From Anaerolineales bacterium (GTDB lineage: Bacteria > Chloroflexota > Anaerolineae > 4572-78 > J111): 64,000 nt of DNA. Positions 51,861 through 60,106 of this stretch are shown here, in pieces. The stretch lies in assembly GCA_015075405.1 (NCBI GenBank), contig JABTUK010000003.1:1426001-1490000 (forward strand), written 5' to 3'. Positions within the stretch are counted from its first letter, which is position 1. Each line of letters starts with the position of its first letter. Under the pieces are notes generated by a model that saw nothing but the letters and a program-made list of their open reading frames with translations, was not told the origin of the DNA and ran no database searches. Position numbers and translations under genes: made by a program.

Positions 51861-51889
51861 TTGACTGAGTATCAGGCCTTTGCTACAAT
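51861..51889 (+). promoter_or_regulatory. Promoter of the AbrB-type antitoxin
   Basis: TTGACT (51861-51866), a 17-base spacer and TACAAT (51884-51889), 54 bases before the ATG at 51943. Confidence 0.65.
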
Positions 51890-51942
51890 AAGCTGTGGCA
51901 GAAAATCAGTCAAAGCATATTTTTCTGATAAGGAGAAAGCAA

Positions 51943-52182
51943 ATGGCGGCTACCGTCCAAGTGCGCCAGCGAGGTACGCTGACCTTACCCGCTGAGGTGC
52001 GCCAACGTTACAATATTCAACCCGGGGATACTTTCAGTCTGGTAGATTTGGATGGTCTTTTGGTATTAACTCCTCTGGCCCCCCTAGTGCCAGAGTTGGC
52101 TCGTGAGATCGAACGTGCCCGGATTGAAGCGGGTCTCAGTGTAGAGGAAATGTTACAAGACCTCAGAACAAGCTACCAGTGA
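51943..52182 (+). CDS. AbrB-type antitoxin
   Basis: A 79-aa protein. The N-terminal SpoVT/AbrB swapped hairpin is clear (VQVRQRGTLTLPAEVRQRYNIQPGDTFSLVDLDG) and the C-terminus is an acidic helix (EIERARIEAGLSVEEMLQDL) of the kind that blocks a PIN toxin. AAGGAG lies eight bases before ATG 51943; the extension to 51895 is rejected. It is followed by a decayed PIN toxin, so it may now be an orphan antitoxin that could still regulate its own promoter or neutralise related toxins. Confidence 0.85.
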   Translation: MAATVQVRQRGTLTLPAEVRQRYNIQPGDTFSLVDLDGLLVLTPLAPLVPELAREIERARIEAGLSVEEMLQDLRTSYQ

Positions 52183-52498
52183 AGTAGAACGCAATTTAAT
52201 CGCCAAAATACCCACGAAGTTACCCGAGTTCCGTCTATTGGTCAGTCGTTGTCTTCGGGTTATGCCTGATCCGGCGGCTGCCGATTTACTGCCTTATACT
52301 GGACAAGCTGACCCTAAGGATCTCCCTCTTTTGGTTGCCGCCTTGCAAGCCAATTGCCCTCATTTGATTACATTTAACACACGCCATTATTTTCCTGCTG
52401 CAAAAAGTATTACTGTTCAACGCCCTGGTGAGTTCCTTTTAACTGTTCGCACTTTACTCAGCCAGATGAGCTTGAGCAGCGAGGTTTTGGGCGAATAG
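52166..52498 (+). pseudogene. 5'-truncated PIN-domain toxin
   Basis: Overlapping the antitoxin 3' end in the +1 frame, translation gives EQATSEVERNLIAKIPTKLPEFRLL and continues to CPHLITFNTRHY and RPGEFLLTVRTLL before a stop at 52498. This matches the middle and C-terminal parts of PIN_3-type toxins (SEVERNL..., ITxNxRH/DF..., PxEFL). The expected N-terminal strand with the first catalytic Asp is absent, and a stop codon at 52142-52144 precedes the frame. A TTG at 52238 could start a shorter product, but it would lack a full active site. Best read as a toxin gene that lost its front half to a deletion. Confidence 0.7.
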
Positions 52499-52513
52499 CT
52501 CTCTTTAGCAATC

Positions 52514-53785
52514 ATGATCGCCAACACCAAATCCAGCCGCCTGATCAAAGCCACGCCCTTCTTTTACGGCTGGGTCATTCTCGTGGTCGGGACTGTGGGC
52601 ATTGTCATGATGGCTCCCAGCCAGACTTTTACCATCAGTATTTTTATTGATTACTTTATCAAAGACCTGGGCATCTCGCGGGCCACTATCTCCCTGCTGT
52701 ACGGCGTGGCAACTTTTGCCGCCTCACTGCTATTGCCGCTGACCGGCCGGCTGGTTGACCGCTTTGGTCCCCGACTGATGACGCCGCTCATTGCATTGGG
52801 GCTGGGGCTGGCCTCGGTGGGGGTGGCCCTGGTCCATAGCATCTTCACGCTGTTTCTGGGGCTGCTGGCGCTGCGCTTTCTGGGCTTTGGCTCGCTGCAA
52901 CTGGTCAGTAACAATCTGATTGCCCAGTGGTTTATTCGCCGCCGGGGCCGGGTGATGGGGCTGGCCGGGCTGAGCCTGCCCATCGGCCTCATGATTTTTC
53001 CGGGGCTGAGCCAATTCTGGATTGACCACTTGGGTTGGCGCTGGGCCATGGGCCTGCTGGGGCTGCTGGTCTGGCTGGTCATGCTGCCGGTCAGCCTGCT
53101 TTTTTTCAAAGACCGGCCAGAGTTGTACGGCCTGCAGCCGGACGGCGATACCCCCCCTTCCCCCGCCGTGAACGGGGGGGAGCAGAGGGGGGGTGAACGT
53201 CACTGGACCCTGGCCGAAGCCCGGCGCACCGGCGTTTTCTGGCTGTTCAGCGCCGGCCTGACCGTGCTAACTATGCTGCTGGCCGGGCTGGTATTCCACC
53301 AGACTTCCCTCTTTGAGGTGCGCGGCCTGAGCCGTGAGGTAGCAGTCAGCGCCTTTTATGTGATTGCCATTTTTTCGGTCATCGGCAATCTGGGTATGGG
53401 CTGGCTGCTGGACCGCTATCGGGCCAGGCTGCTGCTGGCGATCACCCTCTTTCTGCTGGCGGCGACGATGGTCATGGTCCAAATCATGCGCACCCCCGCC
53501 GAGGCGCTGCTCTATGGGGCGCTCAATGGGCTGGTCAGCGGCGCGTTTCGGGTGATTGATGCGGTGGTCTGGGCCAAATATTTTGGACGGCTGCACCTGG
53601 GTTCGATCCGCGGGGCGGTGATGATCGGTGTGGTTGGCGGGACGGCGTTGGGACCGTACCCGCTGGGGCTGAGTATGGATACCTTTGGCAGCTACGCCCC
53701 GGCCATGACTGCGCTGTTGATTTTGCCCATTGGGATTGGTCTGGCGGCGCTGTTGATAAAACGCCCAGGGAAGCGACCAGATTAA
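52514..53785 (+). CDS. Major facilitator superfamily transporter
   Basis: A 423-aa MFS permease with twelve hydrophobic segments. The loop 2-3 motif reads GRLVDRFGPRLM and the first helix begins FFYGWVILVVGTVG, the pattern of monocarboxylate/oxalate-formate type MFS carriers. The central cytoplasmic loop (about residues 205-235) includes a repeat-derived stretch (TPPSPAVNGGEQRGGE, 53149-53195). It begins 16 bases after the toxin remnant and heads the gene group that continues with an SDR, an isomerase-like protein and an amidohydrolase, so it may import the substrate of that group. Confidence 0.88.
   Translation: MIANTKSSRLIKATPFFYGWVILVVGTVGIVMMAPSQTFTISIFIDYFIKDLGISRATISLLYGVATFAASLLLPLTGRLVDRFGPRLMTPLIALGLGLASVGVALVHSIFTLFLGLLALRFLGFGSLQLVSNNLIAQWFIRRRGRVMGLAGLSLPIGLMIFPGLSQFWIDHLGWRWAMGLLGLLVWLVMLPVSLLFFKDRPELYGLQPDGDTPPSPAVNGGEQRGGERHWTLAEARRTGVFWLFSAGLTVLTMLLAGLVFHQTSLFEVRGLSREVAVSAFYVIAIFSVIGNLGMGWLLDRYRARLLLAITLFLLAATMVMVQIMRTPAEALLYGALNGLVSGAFRVIDAVVWAKYFGRLHLGSIRGAVMIGVVGGTALGPYPLGLSMDTFGSYAPAMTALLILPIGIGLAALLIKRPGKRPD
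53149..53195. repeat. GC-rich palindromic repeat inside the MFS gene
   Basis: CCCCCCCTTCCCCCGCC followed by GTGAACGGGGGGGAGC and a G-run. Same family as the copies in murG and alpha-2-macroglobulin; it falls in the long cytoplasmic loop of the carrier. Confidence 0.65.
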
Positions 53786-53820
53786 ATAACATTGACTGAC
53801 CAATGATTACCGGAGGAACG

Positions 53821-54606
53821 ATGGAACTCAAACGTTTTGTGGGCCAGGTTGCCCTTGTAACCGGCGCGGGCAGTGGGATTGGTCAAGCCTGCGCCTTGCG
53901 CTTTGCCCAGGAGGGAGCGCGGGTAGCCTGCCTGGATGTGAACGATGCGGCCAACGAGAGCGCCGCCGCCGCTTGTCAGGCCGCCGAGAGCGAGGCCATC
54001 ACCGCTCACTGCAACGTAGCCGACCCGGACAGCGTCAAAGCAGCGGTGGAGGCCGCCATGTCGAAATGGGGTCGGGTAGATATTCTGGTGGCCGCGGCCG
54101 GCATCTACTCCGGCTCGCCGCTGGTGGAAGTGCCGCTCAAGCAGTGGCAGCGACTAATTGACATCAACCTGACCGGCGTCTTTCTGTGCAACCAGGCCGT
54201 TGCCCCCATCATGATGGCTCAGAAATCGGGCAGTATTATCAACATCTCCTCGATGGCGGGCAAAACCAGTTGGCCCGCTTCGGCCGAGTATTCGGCCTCC
54301 AAAAGCGGGGTGATTGGCCTGACCCGCTCGGTGGCGATGGAACTGGCCCCTTACGGCGCTACGGCCAACGCCATTTGCCCCGGCAACACCCTGACGGAGA
54401 TGGTCAAACATGTAGCCAGCCAAGTGGCCCCGCGCGATGGTGTGTCGCCCGAAGAATGGCTGCAACTGCGGGCCAACGATTGCCCCATGAAGCGCATGGC
54501 CGAACCCTGGGAAATTGCGGGGGTGGCTGCTTTTCTGGCTTCGCCCGACTCGCGCTACATGACCGGCCAGGCGCTTGAAGTGGATGGGGGTATGGTGATG
54601 AGTTGA
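53821..54606 (+). CDS. Short-chain dehydrogenase/reductase
   Basis: A 261-aa classical SDR. The cofactor loop TGAGSGIGQ is at residues 15-23; the catalytic Ser is in INISSMAGK and Tyr-x3-Lys in SAEYSASKSGVIGL; NAICPGNTLTEM follows. It would oxidise or reduce an alcohol/ketone with NAD(P). ATG 53821 has GGAGGA six bases upstream, so the extension to 53803 is rejected. The stop overlaps the next gene's start (TGATG), showing coupling to the sugar-isomerase-like gene. Confidence 0.92.
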   Translation: MELKRFVGQVALVTGAGSGIGQACALRFAQEGARVACLDVNDAANESAAAACQAAESEAITAHCNVADPDSVKAAVEAAMSKWGRVDILVAAAGIYSGSPLVEVPLKQWQRLIDINLTGVFLCNQAVAPIMMAQKSGSIINISSMAGKTSWPASAEYSASKSGVIGLTRSVAMELAPYGATANAICPGNTLTEMVKHVASQVAPRDGVSPEEWLQLRANDCPMKRMAEPWEIAGVAAFLASPDSRYMTGQALEVDGGMVMS

Positions 54607-55406
54607 TGGAATACACCGGCTATCTGGATTTTTGGTTTACCGACCGGCCCATCGTCGAGCGGGTCGAGGCGTTTGTGGCGCTGGGCATTACCCGGCTGGA
54701 CGTGTGGTTCTGGCGGAACACCCCCATCGCCGAGATTGCCGCCGAGTGCCGCCGGGTCGGGGCGGTCATCAATTCCACCTTCGACGACGATATGGGCAGC
54801 CTGGCCGACCCCGGCGACAACGAGAAAACCGTCCGCTCCTGGGCCGAAAGCCTGGAACTGGCCGTCAAATATGGCATCGAGCACCTGTTTATCTTTTCCA
54901 ACCAGGTTGAGGTAGCCAATGGCAAAGAATGGACGCGCCGCCTGTCGAGCAACTTCAGCGAGGCCGAGCAGTACGCCAACCTGCTCAACCAGACGGAGAA
55001 GATTATGAAGCTGGTCGAGCAGACGCTGGTGGAAGTGTGGGTTGAGGGATTGAACGAGTTTCATATCAAGGGCGGGGTGTTGGTCCACAACCACGAGTTG
55101 GCCGCCGACTGGATTCGCCGGATTGACCATCCGCAGTTCCGGCTGGCCTTCGACTGCTACCACCAGCAGCGCGGTTCCGGCAATTTGATCTGGGGCTTGG
55201 AAGAATATCACGGCCTCTATCCCACCATCCACATCGGCGATGTGCCGACCCGCCAGGAACCCGGCACAGGTGAGATCAACTTTCCGAATATCCGGGCCAA
55301 ACTGCGGCAGTTGGGTTTTGATGGTTACGTGGGGCTGGAGTTTCGCCCTTCTGGCAGCGAGGCCGAAGCCCTGGCCCGGACTAAAGAACTGTTCCCCTTG
55401 ATATGA
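54606..55406 (+). CDS. Sugar phosphate isomerase/epimerase-like TIM barrel
   Basis: A 266-aa protein of the xylose isomerase-like TIM barrel (AP endonuclease 2) superfamily. Metal-site candidates are visible: Glu in LVEVWVEGLNEFH, His in GVLVHNHELAADW, Asp/His in RLAFDCYHQQ, His in TIHIGDVPTR, and Glu in YVGLEFRPSG. The HIGDVPxRxEPGTGEINFPNI block closely resembles hydroxypyruvate isomerase (Hyi)-type proteins. ATG 54606 overlaps the SDR stop. Together with the SDR it suggests breakdown of a hydroxylated small molecule or sugar acid. Exact reaction unknown. Confidence 0.85.
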   Translation: MEYTGYLDFWFTDRPIVERVEAFVALGITRLDVWFWRNTPIAEIAAECRRVGAVINSTFDDDMGSLADPGDNEKTVRSWAESLELAVKYGIEHLFIFSNQVEVANGKEWTRRLSSNFSEAEQYANLLNQTEKIMKLVEQTLVEVWVEGLNEFHIKGGVLVHNHELAADWIRRIDHPQFRLAFDCYHQQRGSGNLIWGLEEYHGLYPTIHIGDVPTRQEPGTGEINFPNIRAKLRQLGFDGYVGLEFRPSGSEAEALARTKELFPLI

Positions 55407-55421
55407 CCGGCTTGATATGGG

Positions 55422-55475
55422 GTCCACAGATAAACACAGATTTTTGTTTATTATTATCTGTGTTCATCGGTGGAC
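55422..55475. repeat. Inverted repeat (TCCACAGAT family)
   Basis: GTCCACAGATAAACACAGAT faces ATCTGTGTTCATCGGTGGAC, with an AT-rich loop. It fills most of the gap between the isomerase-like gene and the amidohydrolase. Confidence 0.65.
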
Positions 55476-55521
55476 TCTTTATGCTTTTTCGATGTCCAGT
55501 TGTCGAGTTTAGGAGTGATCT

Positions 55522-56889
55522 TTGCTTTTAATTCAAAACGGCTCAATCCTGACGATGGACGAGCACAATAACAGCTATACGCCGGGTTGGGTCTGGCTGG
55601 AAAATGACCGGATTGGCGCGGTTGGCCCAGGCCAGCCGCCGGCAGAACTGGCAGCTCGGGCCGGGCGAGTGATTGACGCCACCCATCTGGCCGTTCTGCC
55701 GGGGCTGCTCAACGCCCATACCCACCTGTCGCAAACCTTTATGCGCGGCCTGGGCGACGACAAATCGCTGCTCGACTGGCTGCGACAGGTTATGTGGCCG
55801 CTCCAGGCGGCCATGACTCCGGCGGAGATGCGGCTGGCGGCCCTGTTGGGGTTGGTGGAAAATCTGCGCTGCGGGGTGACGACGGTGGGCCAGCATCACA
55901 AAATCGCCACCTCCCCGGCCCATGTGGATGCCGCCGCCGAAGCCGCCGAGATCGTCGGCGTGCGGATGCAGTTAGCGCGGGGGTGGGTTGACCTGGGCAA
56001 CGGGACCGAAGCTCCGGAAAGCATCCTGGCCGAGATGGACCGCTTGCGCCGGCAGTGGCACGGTCAGGCGGAGGGCCGGATTACCATTGCCTTTGGCCCG
56101 ATGGCCGCCTGGCGCTGCTCGGATGAGACGATGCGCCGGTCGGTCGCCCTGGCCCGTGAGTGGGGGCTGCGGACTCATATTCACGTGGCCGAAGCCAGGG
56201 CCGAAATCGAGTTGATGCGGCAGCGCAACGGCCTGGGCCACGTCGAGTGGTTACATTCTCTGGATGCGCTTGGCCCGGAGATGCAGTTGGTCCACTGCGT
56301 TTGGGTCAACGAGGCGGAAATTGAATGGATGGCGGAGAGCGGGGCGCTGGTGGCGCATTGCCCGGTTAGCAATATGTACCTGGCGTCGGGGGCGGCCCCG
56401 CTGCGGCGGATGCTGGATCGCGGCGTCGCAGTGGCCCTGGGCACGGATGGCTCTGCCTCGCACAACTCCCAGGATTTGCTGGAAACGTTAAAAGTGGCGG
56501 CGCTGCTGGCAAAATTGAGCACCGGCGACGCCCAGGCGTTAGCCCCGTTGGAAGCGCTGCGCCTGGTCACCACCGCCAAAGCAAGCTTTTTGGGGCGGGA
56601 TGACGTGGGCCGGATTGTGGTCGGAGCCAAGGCCGACCTGACCCTGGTCAATCTGAACACAGCTCGCTCGATGCCGGTGCATCGCCCGGAAAGCGCCCTG
56701 GTTTATAACGCCAGCGGCCCGGACGCGCATACGGTGATTGTAGACGGGAAAATTTTGCTCGATGCCGGCCAGGTGACCATGCTCGATGAGGCGGCGCTGC
56801 TAGAGGAGTGCCGGCAGGCGGCCCGATGCCTAGTAGAACGAGCCGGAGTGGGAGAGGATAGAGGATGGAGGATAGAGGATAGAGGATAG
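55522..56889 (+). CDS. Amidohydrolase (TRZ/ATZ-type deaminase)
   Basis: A 455-aa metal-dependent amidohydrolase of the MTA/SAH deaminase, guanine/8-oxoguanine deaminase and atrazine chlorohydrolase group. Ligands: HxH in LLNAHTHLSQ, His in THIHVAEA, His in QLVHCVWV, and Asp in LGTDGSASHNSQDL. It would deaminate a purine or related heterocycle. The start is TTG 55522 (with AGGAGTGATC upstream). The last about 12 residues (EDRGWRIEDRG) and the stop come from a GAGGATAGAGGAT repeat. Its place after MFS, SDR and isomerase-like genes and before an FAD amine oxidase suggests one catabolic route, substrate unknown. Confidence 0.9.
   Translation: MLLIQNGSILTMDEHNNSYTPGWVWLENDRIGAVGPGQPPAELAARAGRVIDATHLAVLPGLLNAHTHLSQTFMRGLGDDKSLLDWLRQVMWPLQAAMTPAEMRLAALLGLVENLRCGVTTVGQHHKIATSPAHVDAAAEAAEIVGVRMQLARGWVDLGNGTEAPESILAEMDRLRRQWHGQAEGRITIAFGPMAAWRCSDETMRRSVALAREWGLRTHIHVAEARAEIELMRQRNGLGHVEWLHSLDALGPEMQLVHCVWVNEAEIEWMAESGALVAHCPVSNMYLASGAAPLRRMLDRGVAVALGTDGSASHNSQDLLETLKVAALLAKLSTGDAQALAPLEALRLVTTAKASFLGRDDVGRIVVGAKADLTLVNLNTARSMPVHRPESALVYNASGPDAHTVIVDGKILLDAGQVTMLDEAALLEECRQAARCLVERAGVGEDRGWRIEDRG
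56849..56889. repeat. Microsatellite ending the amidohydrolase gene
   Basis: Repeats of GAGGATAGAGGATGGAG supply the final codons and TAG stop of the gene, followed by CTATCCACTATCTACC units. Confidence 0.6.
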
Positions 56890-56934
56890 GTTAACCTCTT
56901 TCTATCCACTATCTACCATCTACTATTTTCTGAC

Positions 56935-57189
56935 TTACGCTTTTGAGCCGGGATTGGGGTCTTTTTTGTCCAGCCAATCAATGGCGCTGTCGAGCAGGCT
57001 GCGCACGGCTAAGAGCTGCTCTTTTCGAGCGTTGCGCATATGCTGGCGAAATTCGGAGGTGTCGAATTTTTTGGCTTCACCGGGCTTGCAGCCTTCAACT
57101 TTTTGTCGAAAGCCATTGAGGCCGTCACGCAGCCAATCTTCAAAGACAAATTCTTCAACCGGCTCATGGTCATATTTTTTGTTTACCAT
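56935..57189 (-). CDS. Hypothetical 84-aa charged protein
   Basis: I do not recognise this protein. It is 84 aa, strongly charged, with an acidic N-terminal half (HEPVEEFVFEDWLRDGL) and a helical, basic middle (FRQHMRNARKEQLLAVRSLLDSAIDWLDKK). No signal, membrane segment or Cys. It lies on the opposite strand to its flanking catabolic genes. The ATG at 57189 follows AGGGTAAAACT (AGGG ten bases upstream). Codon use is like the neighbours, which supports a real gene. Confidence 0.65.
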   Translation of the reverse strand: MVNKKYDHEPVEEFVFEDWLRDGLNGFRQKVEGCKPGEAKKFDTSEFRQHMRNARKEQLLAVRSLLDSAIDWLDKKDPNPGSKA

Positions 57190-57234
57190 AGTTTTACCCT
57201 TTGAACGGTGAACAATTTATGGGAGTCTCAATAG

Positions 57235-57318
57235 GTCCAATTTTCGAGGACGCGAAGCGGGCACGCCTCCGTGCCGAACGGAGCCGCACGTGGGCGTGCT
57301 GGCTCCTCAAATTTGGAT
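57235..57318. repeat. Inverted repeat element between 84-aa gene and FAD oxidase
   Basis: TCCAATTTTCGAGGA near 57236 faces TCCTCAAATTTGGA near 57304 (imperfect), with GCACGCC (57261-57267) pairing GGCGTGC (57293-57299) inside. It would form a long, mostly GC-rich hairpin. Confidence 0.55.
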
Positions 57319-57380
57319 CTGCTGAGTCTATCAATACTATACCTGTGACGAGGTAATTCGTCAATACCGGGAATTTGGAC

Positions 57381-58559
57381 ATGGTTAAAACGGCAGATGT
57401 GGTGATTATTGGGGGTGGGGTTGTTGGGGTCAGCATTGCCTACTTTTTGGCCCGGCGTGGTTTTGGGCGCATTGTGGTGCTGGAGCAGGAAACTATCGGG
57501 GCTGGCAGCACCGGGCGCTCGGTGGCCAGTATTGATTTGTTTTCCCACCACCCGGCGGCGGTGGCTTTGCAAGCGCGGGCTTATAAAATTTTCTTGCGCT
57601 TTGAGGAGATGTTTGGCGCAGAGTGCGGTCTGATGACCACTGGCCTGGCTGTATTGGCCGGCCCCGAACATGCCGCCGCCCTGGAACAGGCGGCCAGGCT
57701 GGCCGAAGCTGTTGGGATAACCTGCCAGCTTTTGAGTCCTGACGAATTTGCCCGGTTGGAACCTGCGGCAGTGGTAGACGATCTGGCGGCGGTCTATTAC
57801 GCGCCCGGCGGGGGCTATGCCGACCCGATGTTGACCACTAACGCCGTCGTGGCTGCGGCTCGCCGGACTGGGGTTGTCATCGAACAGGGGTGTAAGGTTA
57901 CAGGATTGAAGCATACCGGGGGTCGAGTGACCGGAGTGGACACGTCGGCCGGAGCGGTGGCTGCGCCGGTGGTGGTCAGCGCCGCCGGGCCGTGGAGTAA
58001 ACGCCTGCTCAAACTGTTTGGCCTGAGCGACCTGGGATTGTATGCCTGTGAGCATCCGGTCATTTCCATGCAGCGCCCCGCCAATTTTGGGCCGCCTCAT
58101 CTTAGCATTCTCGATTTGCCCAACCAAACTTATGCCCGCCCTGAAACCGGCAATTTGACCCTGGCCGGTTCGATGGACCGGGGCGTGGGTTATGAGGCTA
58201 TCGAGCCGGAGGATTGTTACGGGCAAGTGACTGCGGAATACACCTTCTGGGTGGCCGAGCGGCTGGCGCAGCGTTATCCGGTGCTGGAGGTCGCCCAGTT
58301 GCGCCAGGGCTGGTCGGGCTTGATGACCATTTCGCCCGATTGGCAGCCGGTGTTGGGCGCGCTGCCCGAAGTGGCGGGGCTGTACTGCGCCACCGGCTTT
58401 AGCGGCCAGGGCTTCAAAATCAGCCCGGCGGTGGGCGATTTGATGGCCGGGTTGATTGCCGGGGAAGTCGAAGCGACAGAGTTACTGGCTCCATTTCGGC
58501 CCAGCCGCTTTGTCGAGGGTCAATCCCTGGCGACCGGTCAGTTTGGAGCGTTGGGGTAA
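57381..58559 (+). CDS. FAD-dependent amine oxidase (DadA/glycine oxidase family)
   Basis: A 392-aa FAD oxidoreductase. The dinucleotide loop VVIIGGGVVGVSIAYFLARRG is at the N-terminus, followed by VLEQETIGAGSTGRS (ribose-binding Glu and the GxST motif of the DAO family); the C-terminal FAD contact is GLYCATGFSGQGFKISPAVG. Relatives include sarcosine/dimethylglycine oxidases, glycine oxidase and the beta subunit of sarcosine oxidase. It would oxidise a secondary or primary amine of a small amino acid. ATG 57381 is preferred over a TTG two codons earlier. It follows the amidohydrolase gene in the same direction, with the 84-aa gene between them. Confidence 0.9.
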   Translation: MVKTADVVIIGGGVVGVSIAYFLARRGFGRIVVLEQETIGAGSTGRSVASIDLFSHHPAAVALQARAYKIFLRFEEMFGAECGLMTTGLAVLAGPEHAAALEQAARLAEAVGITCQLLSPDEFARLEPAAVVDDLAAVYYAPGGGYADPMLTTNAVVAAARRTGVVIEQGCKVTGLKHTGGRVTGVDTSAGAVAAPVVVSAAGPWSKRLLKLFGLSDLGLYACEHPVISMQRPANFGPPHLSILDLPNQTYARPETGNLTLAGSMDRGVGYEAIEPEDCYGQVTAEYTFWVAERLAQRYPVLEVAQLRQGWSGLMTISPDWQPVLGALPEVAGLYCATGFSGQGFKISPAVGDLMAGLIAGEVEATELLAPFRPSRFVEGQSLATGQFGALG

Positions 58560-58571
58560 GGGAGTTCCGTT

Positions 58572-59867
58572 TTAACCGCCGGAGATAGGCAAAGCAAATT
58601 TAAAGTCGGAACCAGCATTGGGCTGGCTTTCGACCCAAATTTTGCCCTGATGTAACTCTACCAACTCTTTGCAAATAGCCAGCCCCAGGCCGCTGCCCCG
58701 CCGGCGCATTTCAGCATTGCCCGCCTGCCGGAACCGTTCAAAGATGGTTTCCAGTTCGGCGGGATCAATTCCTGGGCCGGTATCCCGCACACCAATAACA
58801 ACCTCACCCTGGTGGCTCTGACGAGTTTGAGCATACAAAGTGACTTTACCCCGTTGGGTAAATTTGAGGGCGTTGGAGAGCAGGTTGATAATGACCTGCT
58901 GCATGCGCGTCAGATCAAACTTGAGGGCGGGCAGATTGGGTTCCAGTTCTAACTCAAATCGAACCCCTTGAGACCAGGGCATTGCTCGACCAATTTCATA
59001 AAGCGAAAGCAGATATGAGTGGGTATCAACCATCTCTGGGTAGATGGTCAACTTTTTCATTTCCAGTTTGATCAGGTCAAAAAAATCGTTGGTCAGGGTC
59101 AGCGCATGGCGGGCCGAACGCTGCGCCGTGGCAACCACCATGTCTTGATCGGGCGTTAATTCTCCAAAGGTGCGTTCATTTAATTGATCGAGGGCGGTGA
59201 AGATGACCGATAATGGCGCTCGAATATCGTGGGCAATCGTGCTCGATAGTAAAGACCAAACGCGATTAAACTCCACGGCTTCGGTCCAGCGATGCTCCAA
59301 CTCTGCCATCGCTTGCTCAAGTTCAGCCGTGCGAGCAGTCACTTTGGCCTCCAGACTCTCGTTTAGAATGGCATTTTCGATGGCGACTGCGGCCTGATTG
59401 GCAAATAAAATCAGGGGCGATAGGGAATTTTGGGTAAATTGTCCTTTGATGGAACGATTTTCTACGTAAAGCGCGCCCAGAGTGACGCCGCGAGAAATAA
59501 GGGGGACAGACATAATAGAGCGCAATCGCAGGCGGATGACGCTGGTGGATAATTTGAAGTCAGGGTGTTCGGCGGTGTTGCGCAGAATAATGGGGCGTCC
59601 CGTGCTAATCACCTTATCCAAAACCGAATGGCTGACCTGATCGGCTGGATCGGTTAACTGGAAGCCATCTTTAGCGCGTTTGACCCGAAAATCCAGGGTA
59701 TTATCTTGATTTAACAGAATGAGATAGCCACGTTCTGCCCCCGTTAACTGGATGGCTTCGTCCATGGCATAATCCAGCAGGGGTTTCAACTCACGGGTTT
59801 CAGCCATGTGCTGGCTGATTTCGACCATCTTTAAAAGGAGTTCTAAATTAATCGGTTCCTGAACCAT
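58572..59867 (-). CDS. GAF-domain sensor histidine kinase
   Basis: A 431-aa soluble histidine kinase. The N-terminal GAF domain (about residues 20-170) has LTGAERGYLILLNQD and SIMSVPLISRGVTLGALYVENR. A short coiled coil (EAKVTARTAELEQAMAELEHR) leads to HisKA with His in TIAHDIRAPLSV, then ATPase boxes NLLSNALKFT, VRDTGPGIDP, FERFRQAG and GSGLGLAICKELV. No membrane helix. GAF could sense a small ligand, redox or light via a cofactor; none is evident. No response regulator is adjacent, so it is an orphan kinase here. Confidence 0.92.
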   Translation of the reverse strand: MVQEPINLELLLKMVEISQHMAETRELKPLLDYAMDEAIQLTGAERGYLILLNQDNTLDFRVKRAKDGFQLTDPADQVSHSVLDKVISTGRPIILRNTAEHPDFKLSTSVIRLRLRSIMSVPLISRGVTLGALYVENRSIKGQFTQNSLSPLILFANQAAVAIENAILNESLEAKVTARTAELEQAMAELEHRWTEAVEFNRVWSLLSSTIAHDIRAPLSVIFTALDQLNERTFGELTPDQDMVVATAQRSARHALTLTNDFFDLIKLEMKKLTIYPEMVDTHSYLLSLYEIGRAMPWSQGVRFELELEPNLPALKFDLTRMQQVIINLLSNALKFTQRGKVTLYAQTRQSHQGEVVIGVRDTGPGIDPAELETIFERFRQAGNAEMRRRGSGLGLAICKELVELHQGKIWVESQPNAGSDFKFALPISGG

Positions 59868-60012
59868 AGGAGTTGTCCCGCAAGTGATGTTCTGGCAGAG
59901 GTATGTTTTTGAGTGGCTTTATTGTACCAAACTTTTGAGAAAAATTACACCCCCAAAATTGGGTGTTTCCTATCAGGAATGAGATTTAATTAACTTACCC
60001 ATTTAGTAGAGG

Positions 60013-60059
60013 TTGGAGATTAGAGATTGGAGATTATAGCCTGAATCTCTAATCTCCAA
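60013..60059. repeat. Palindromic microsatellite (GGAGATTAGAGATT)
   Basis: TTGGAGATTAGAGATT (60013-60028) pairs perfectly with AATCTCTAATCTCCAA (60044-60059). The 239-base gap 59868-60106 also has a small hairpin ACACCC/GGGTGT at 59947-59966. Confidence 0.65.
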
Positions 60060-60106
60060 TCTCTAACTTCCCAGTGAATTGGGGAAGTTATTTAATCCAC
60101 GATCCA

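Noticed and set aside
60013..60059. Considered as an intrinsic terminator of the methyltransferase gene
   Set aside because: No U-tract follows on the minus strand, and the same unit occurs elsewhere as a dispersed repeat, so I list it as a repeat.
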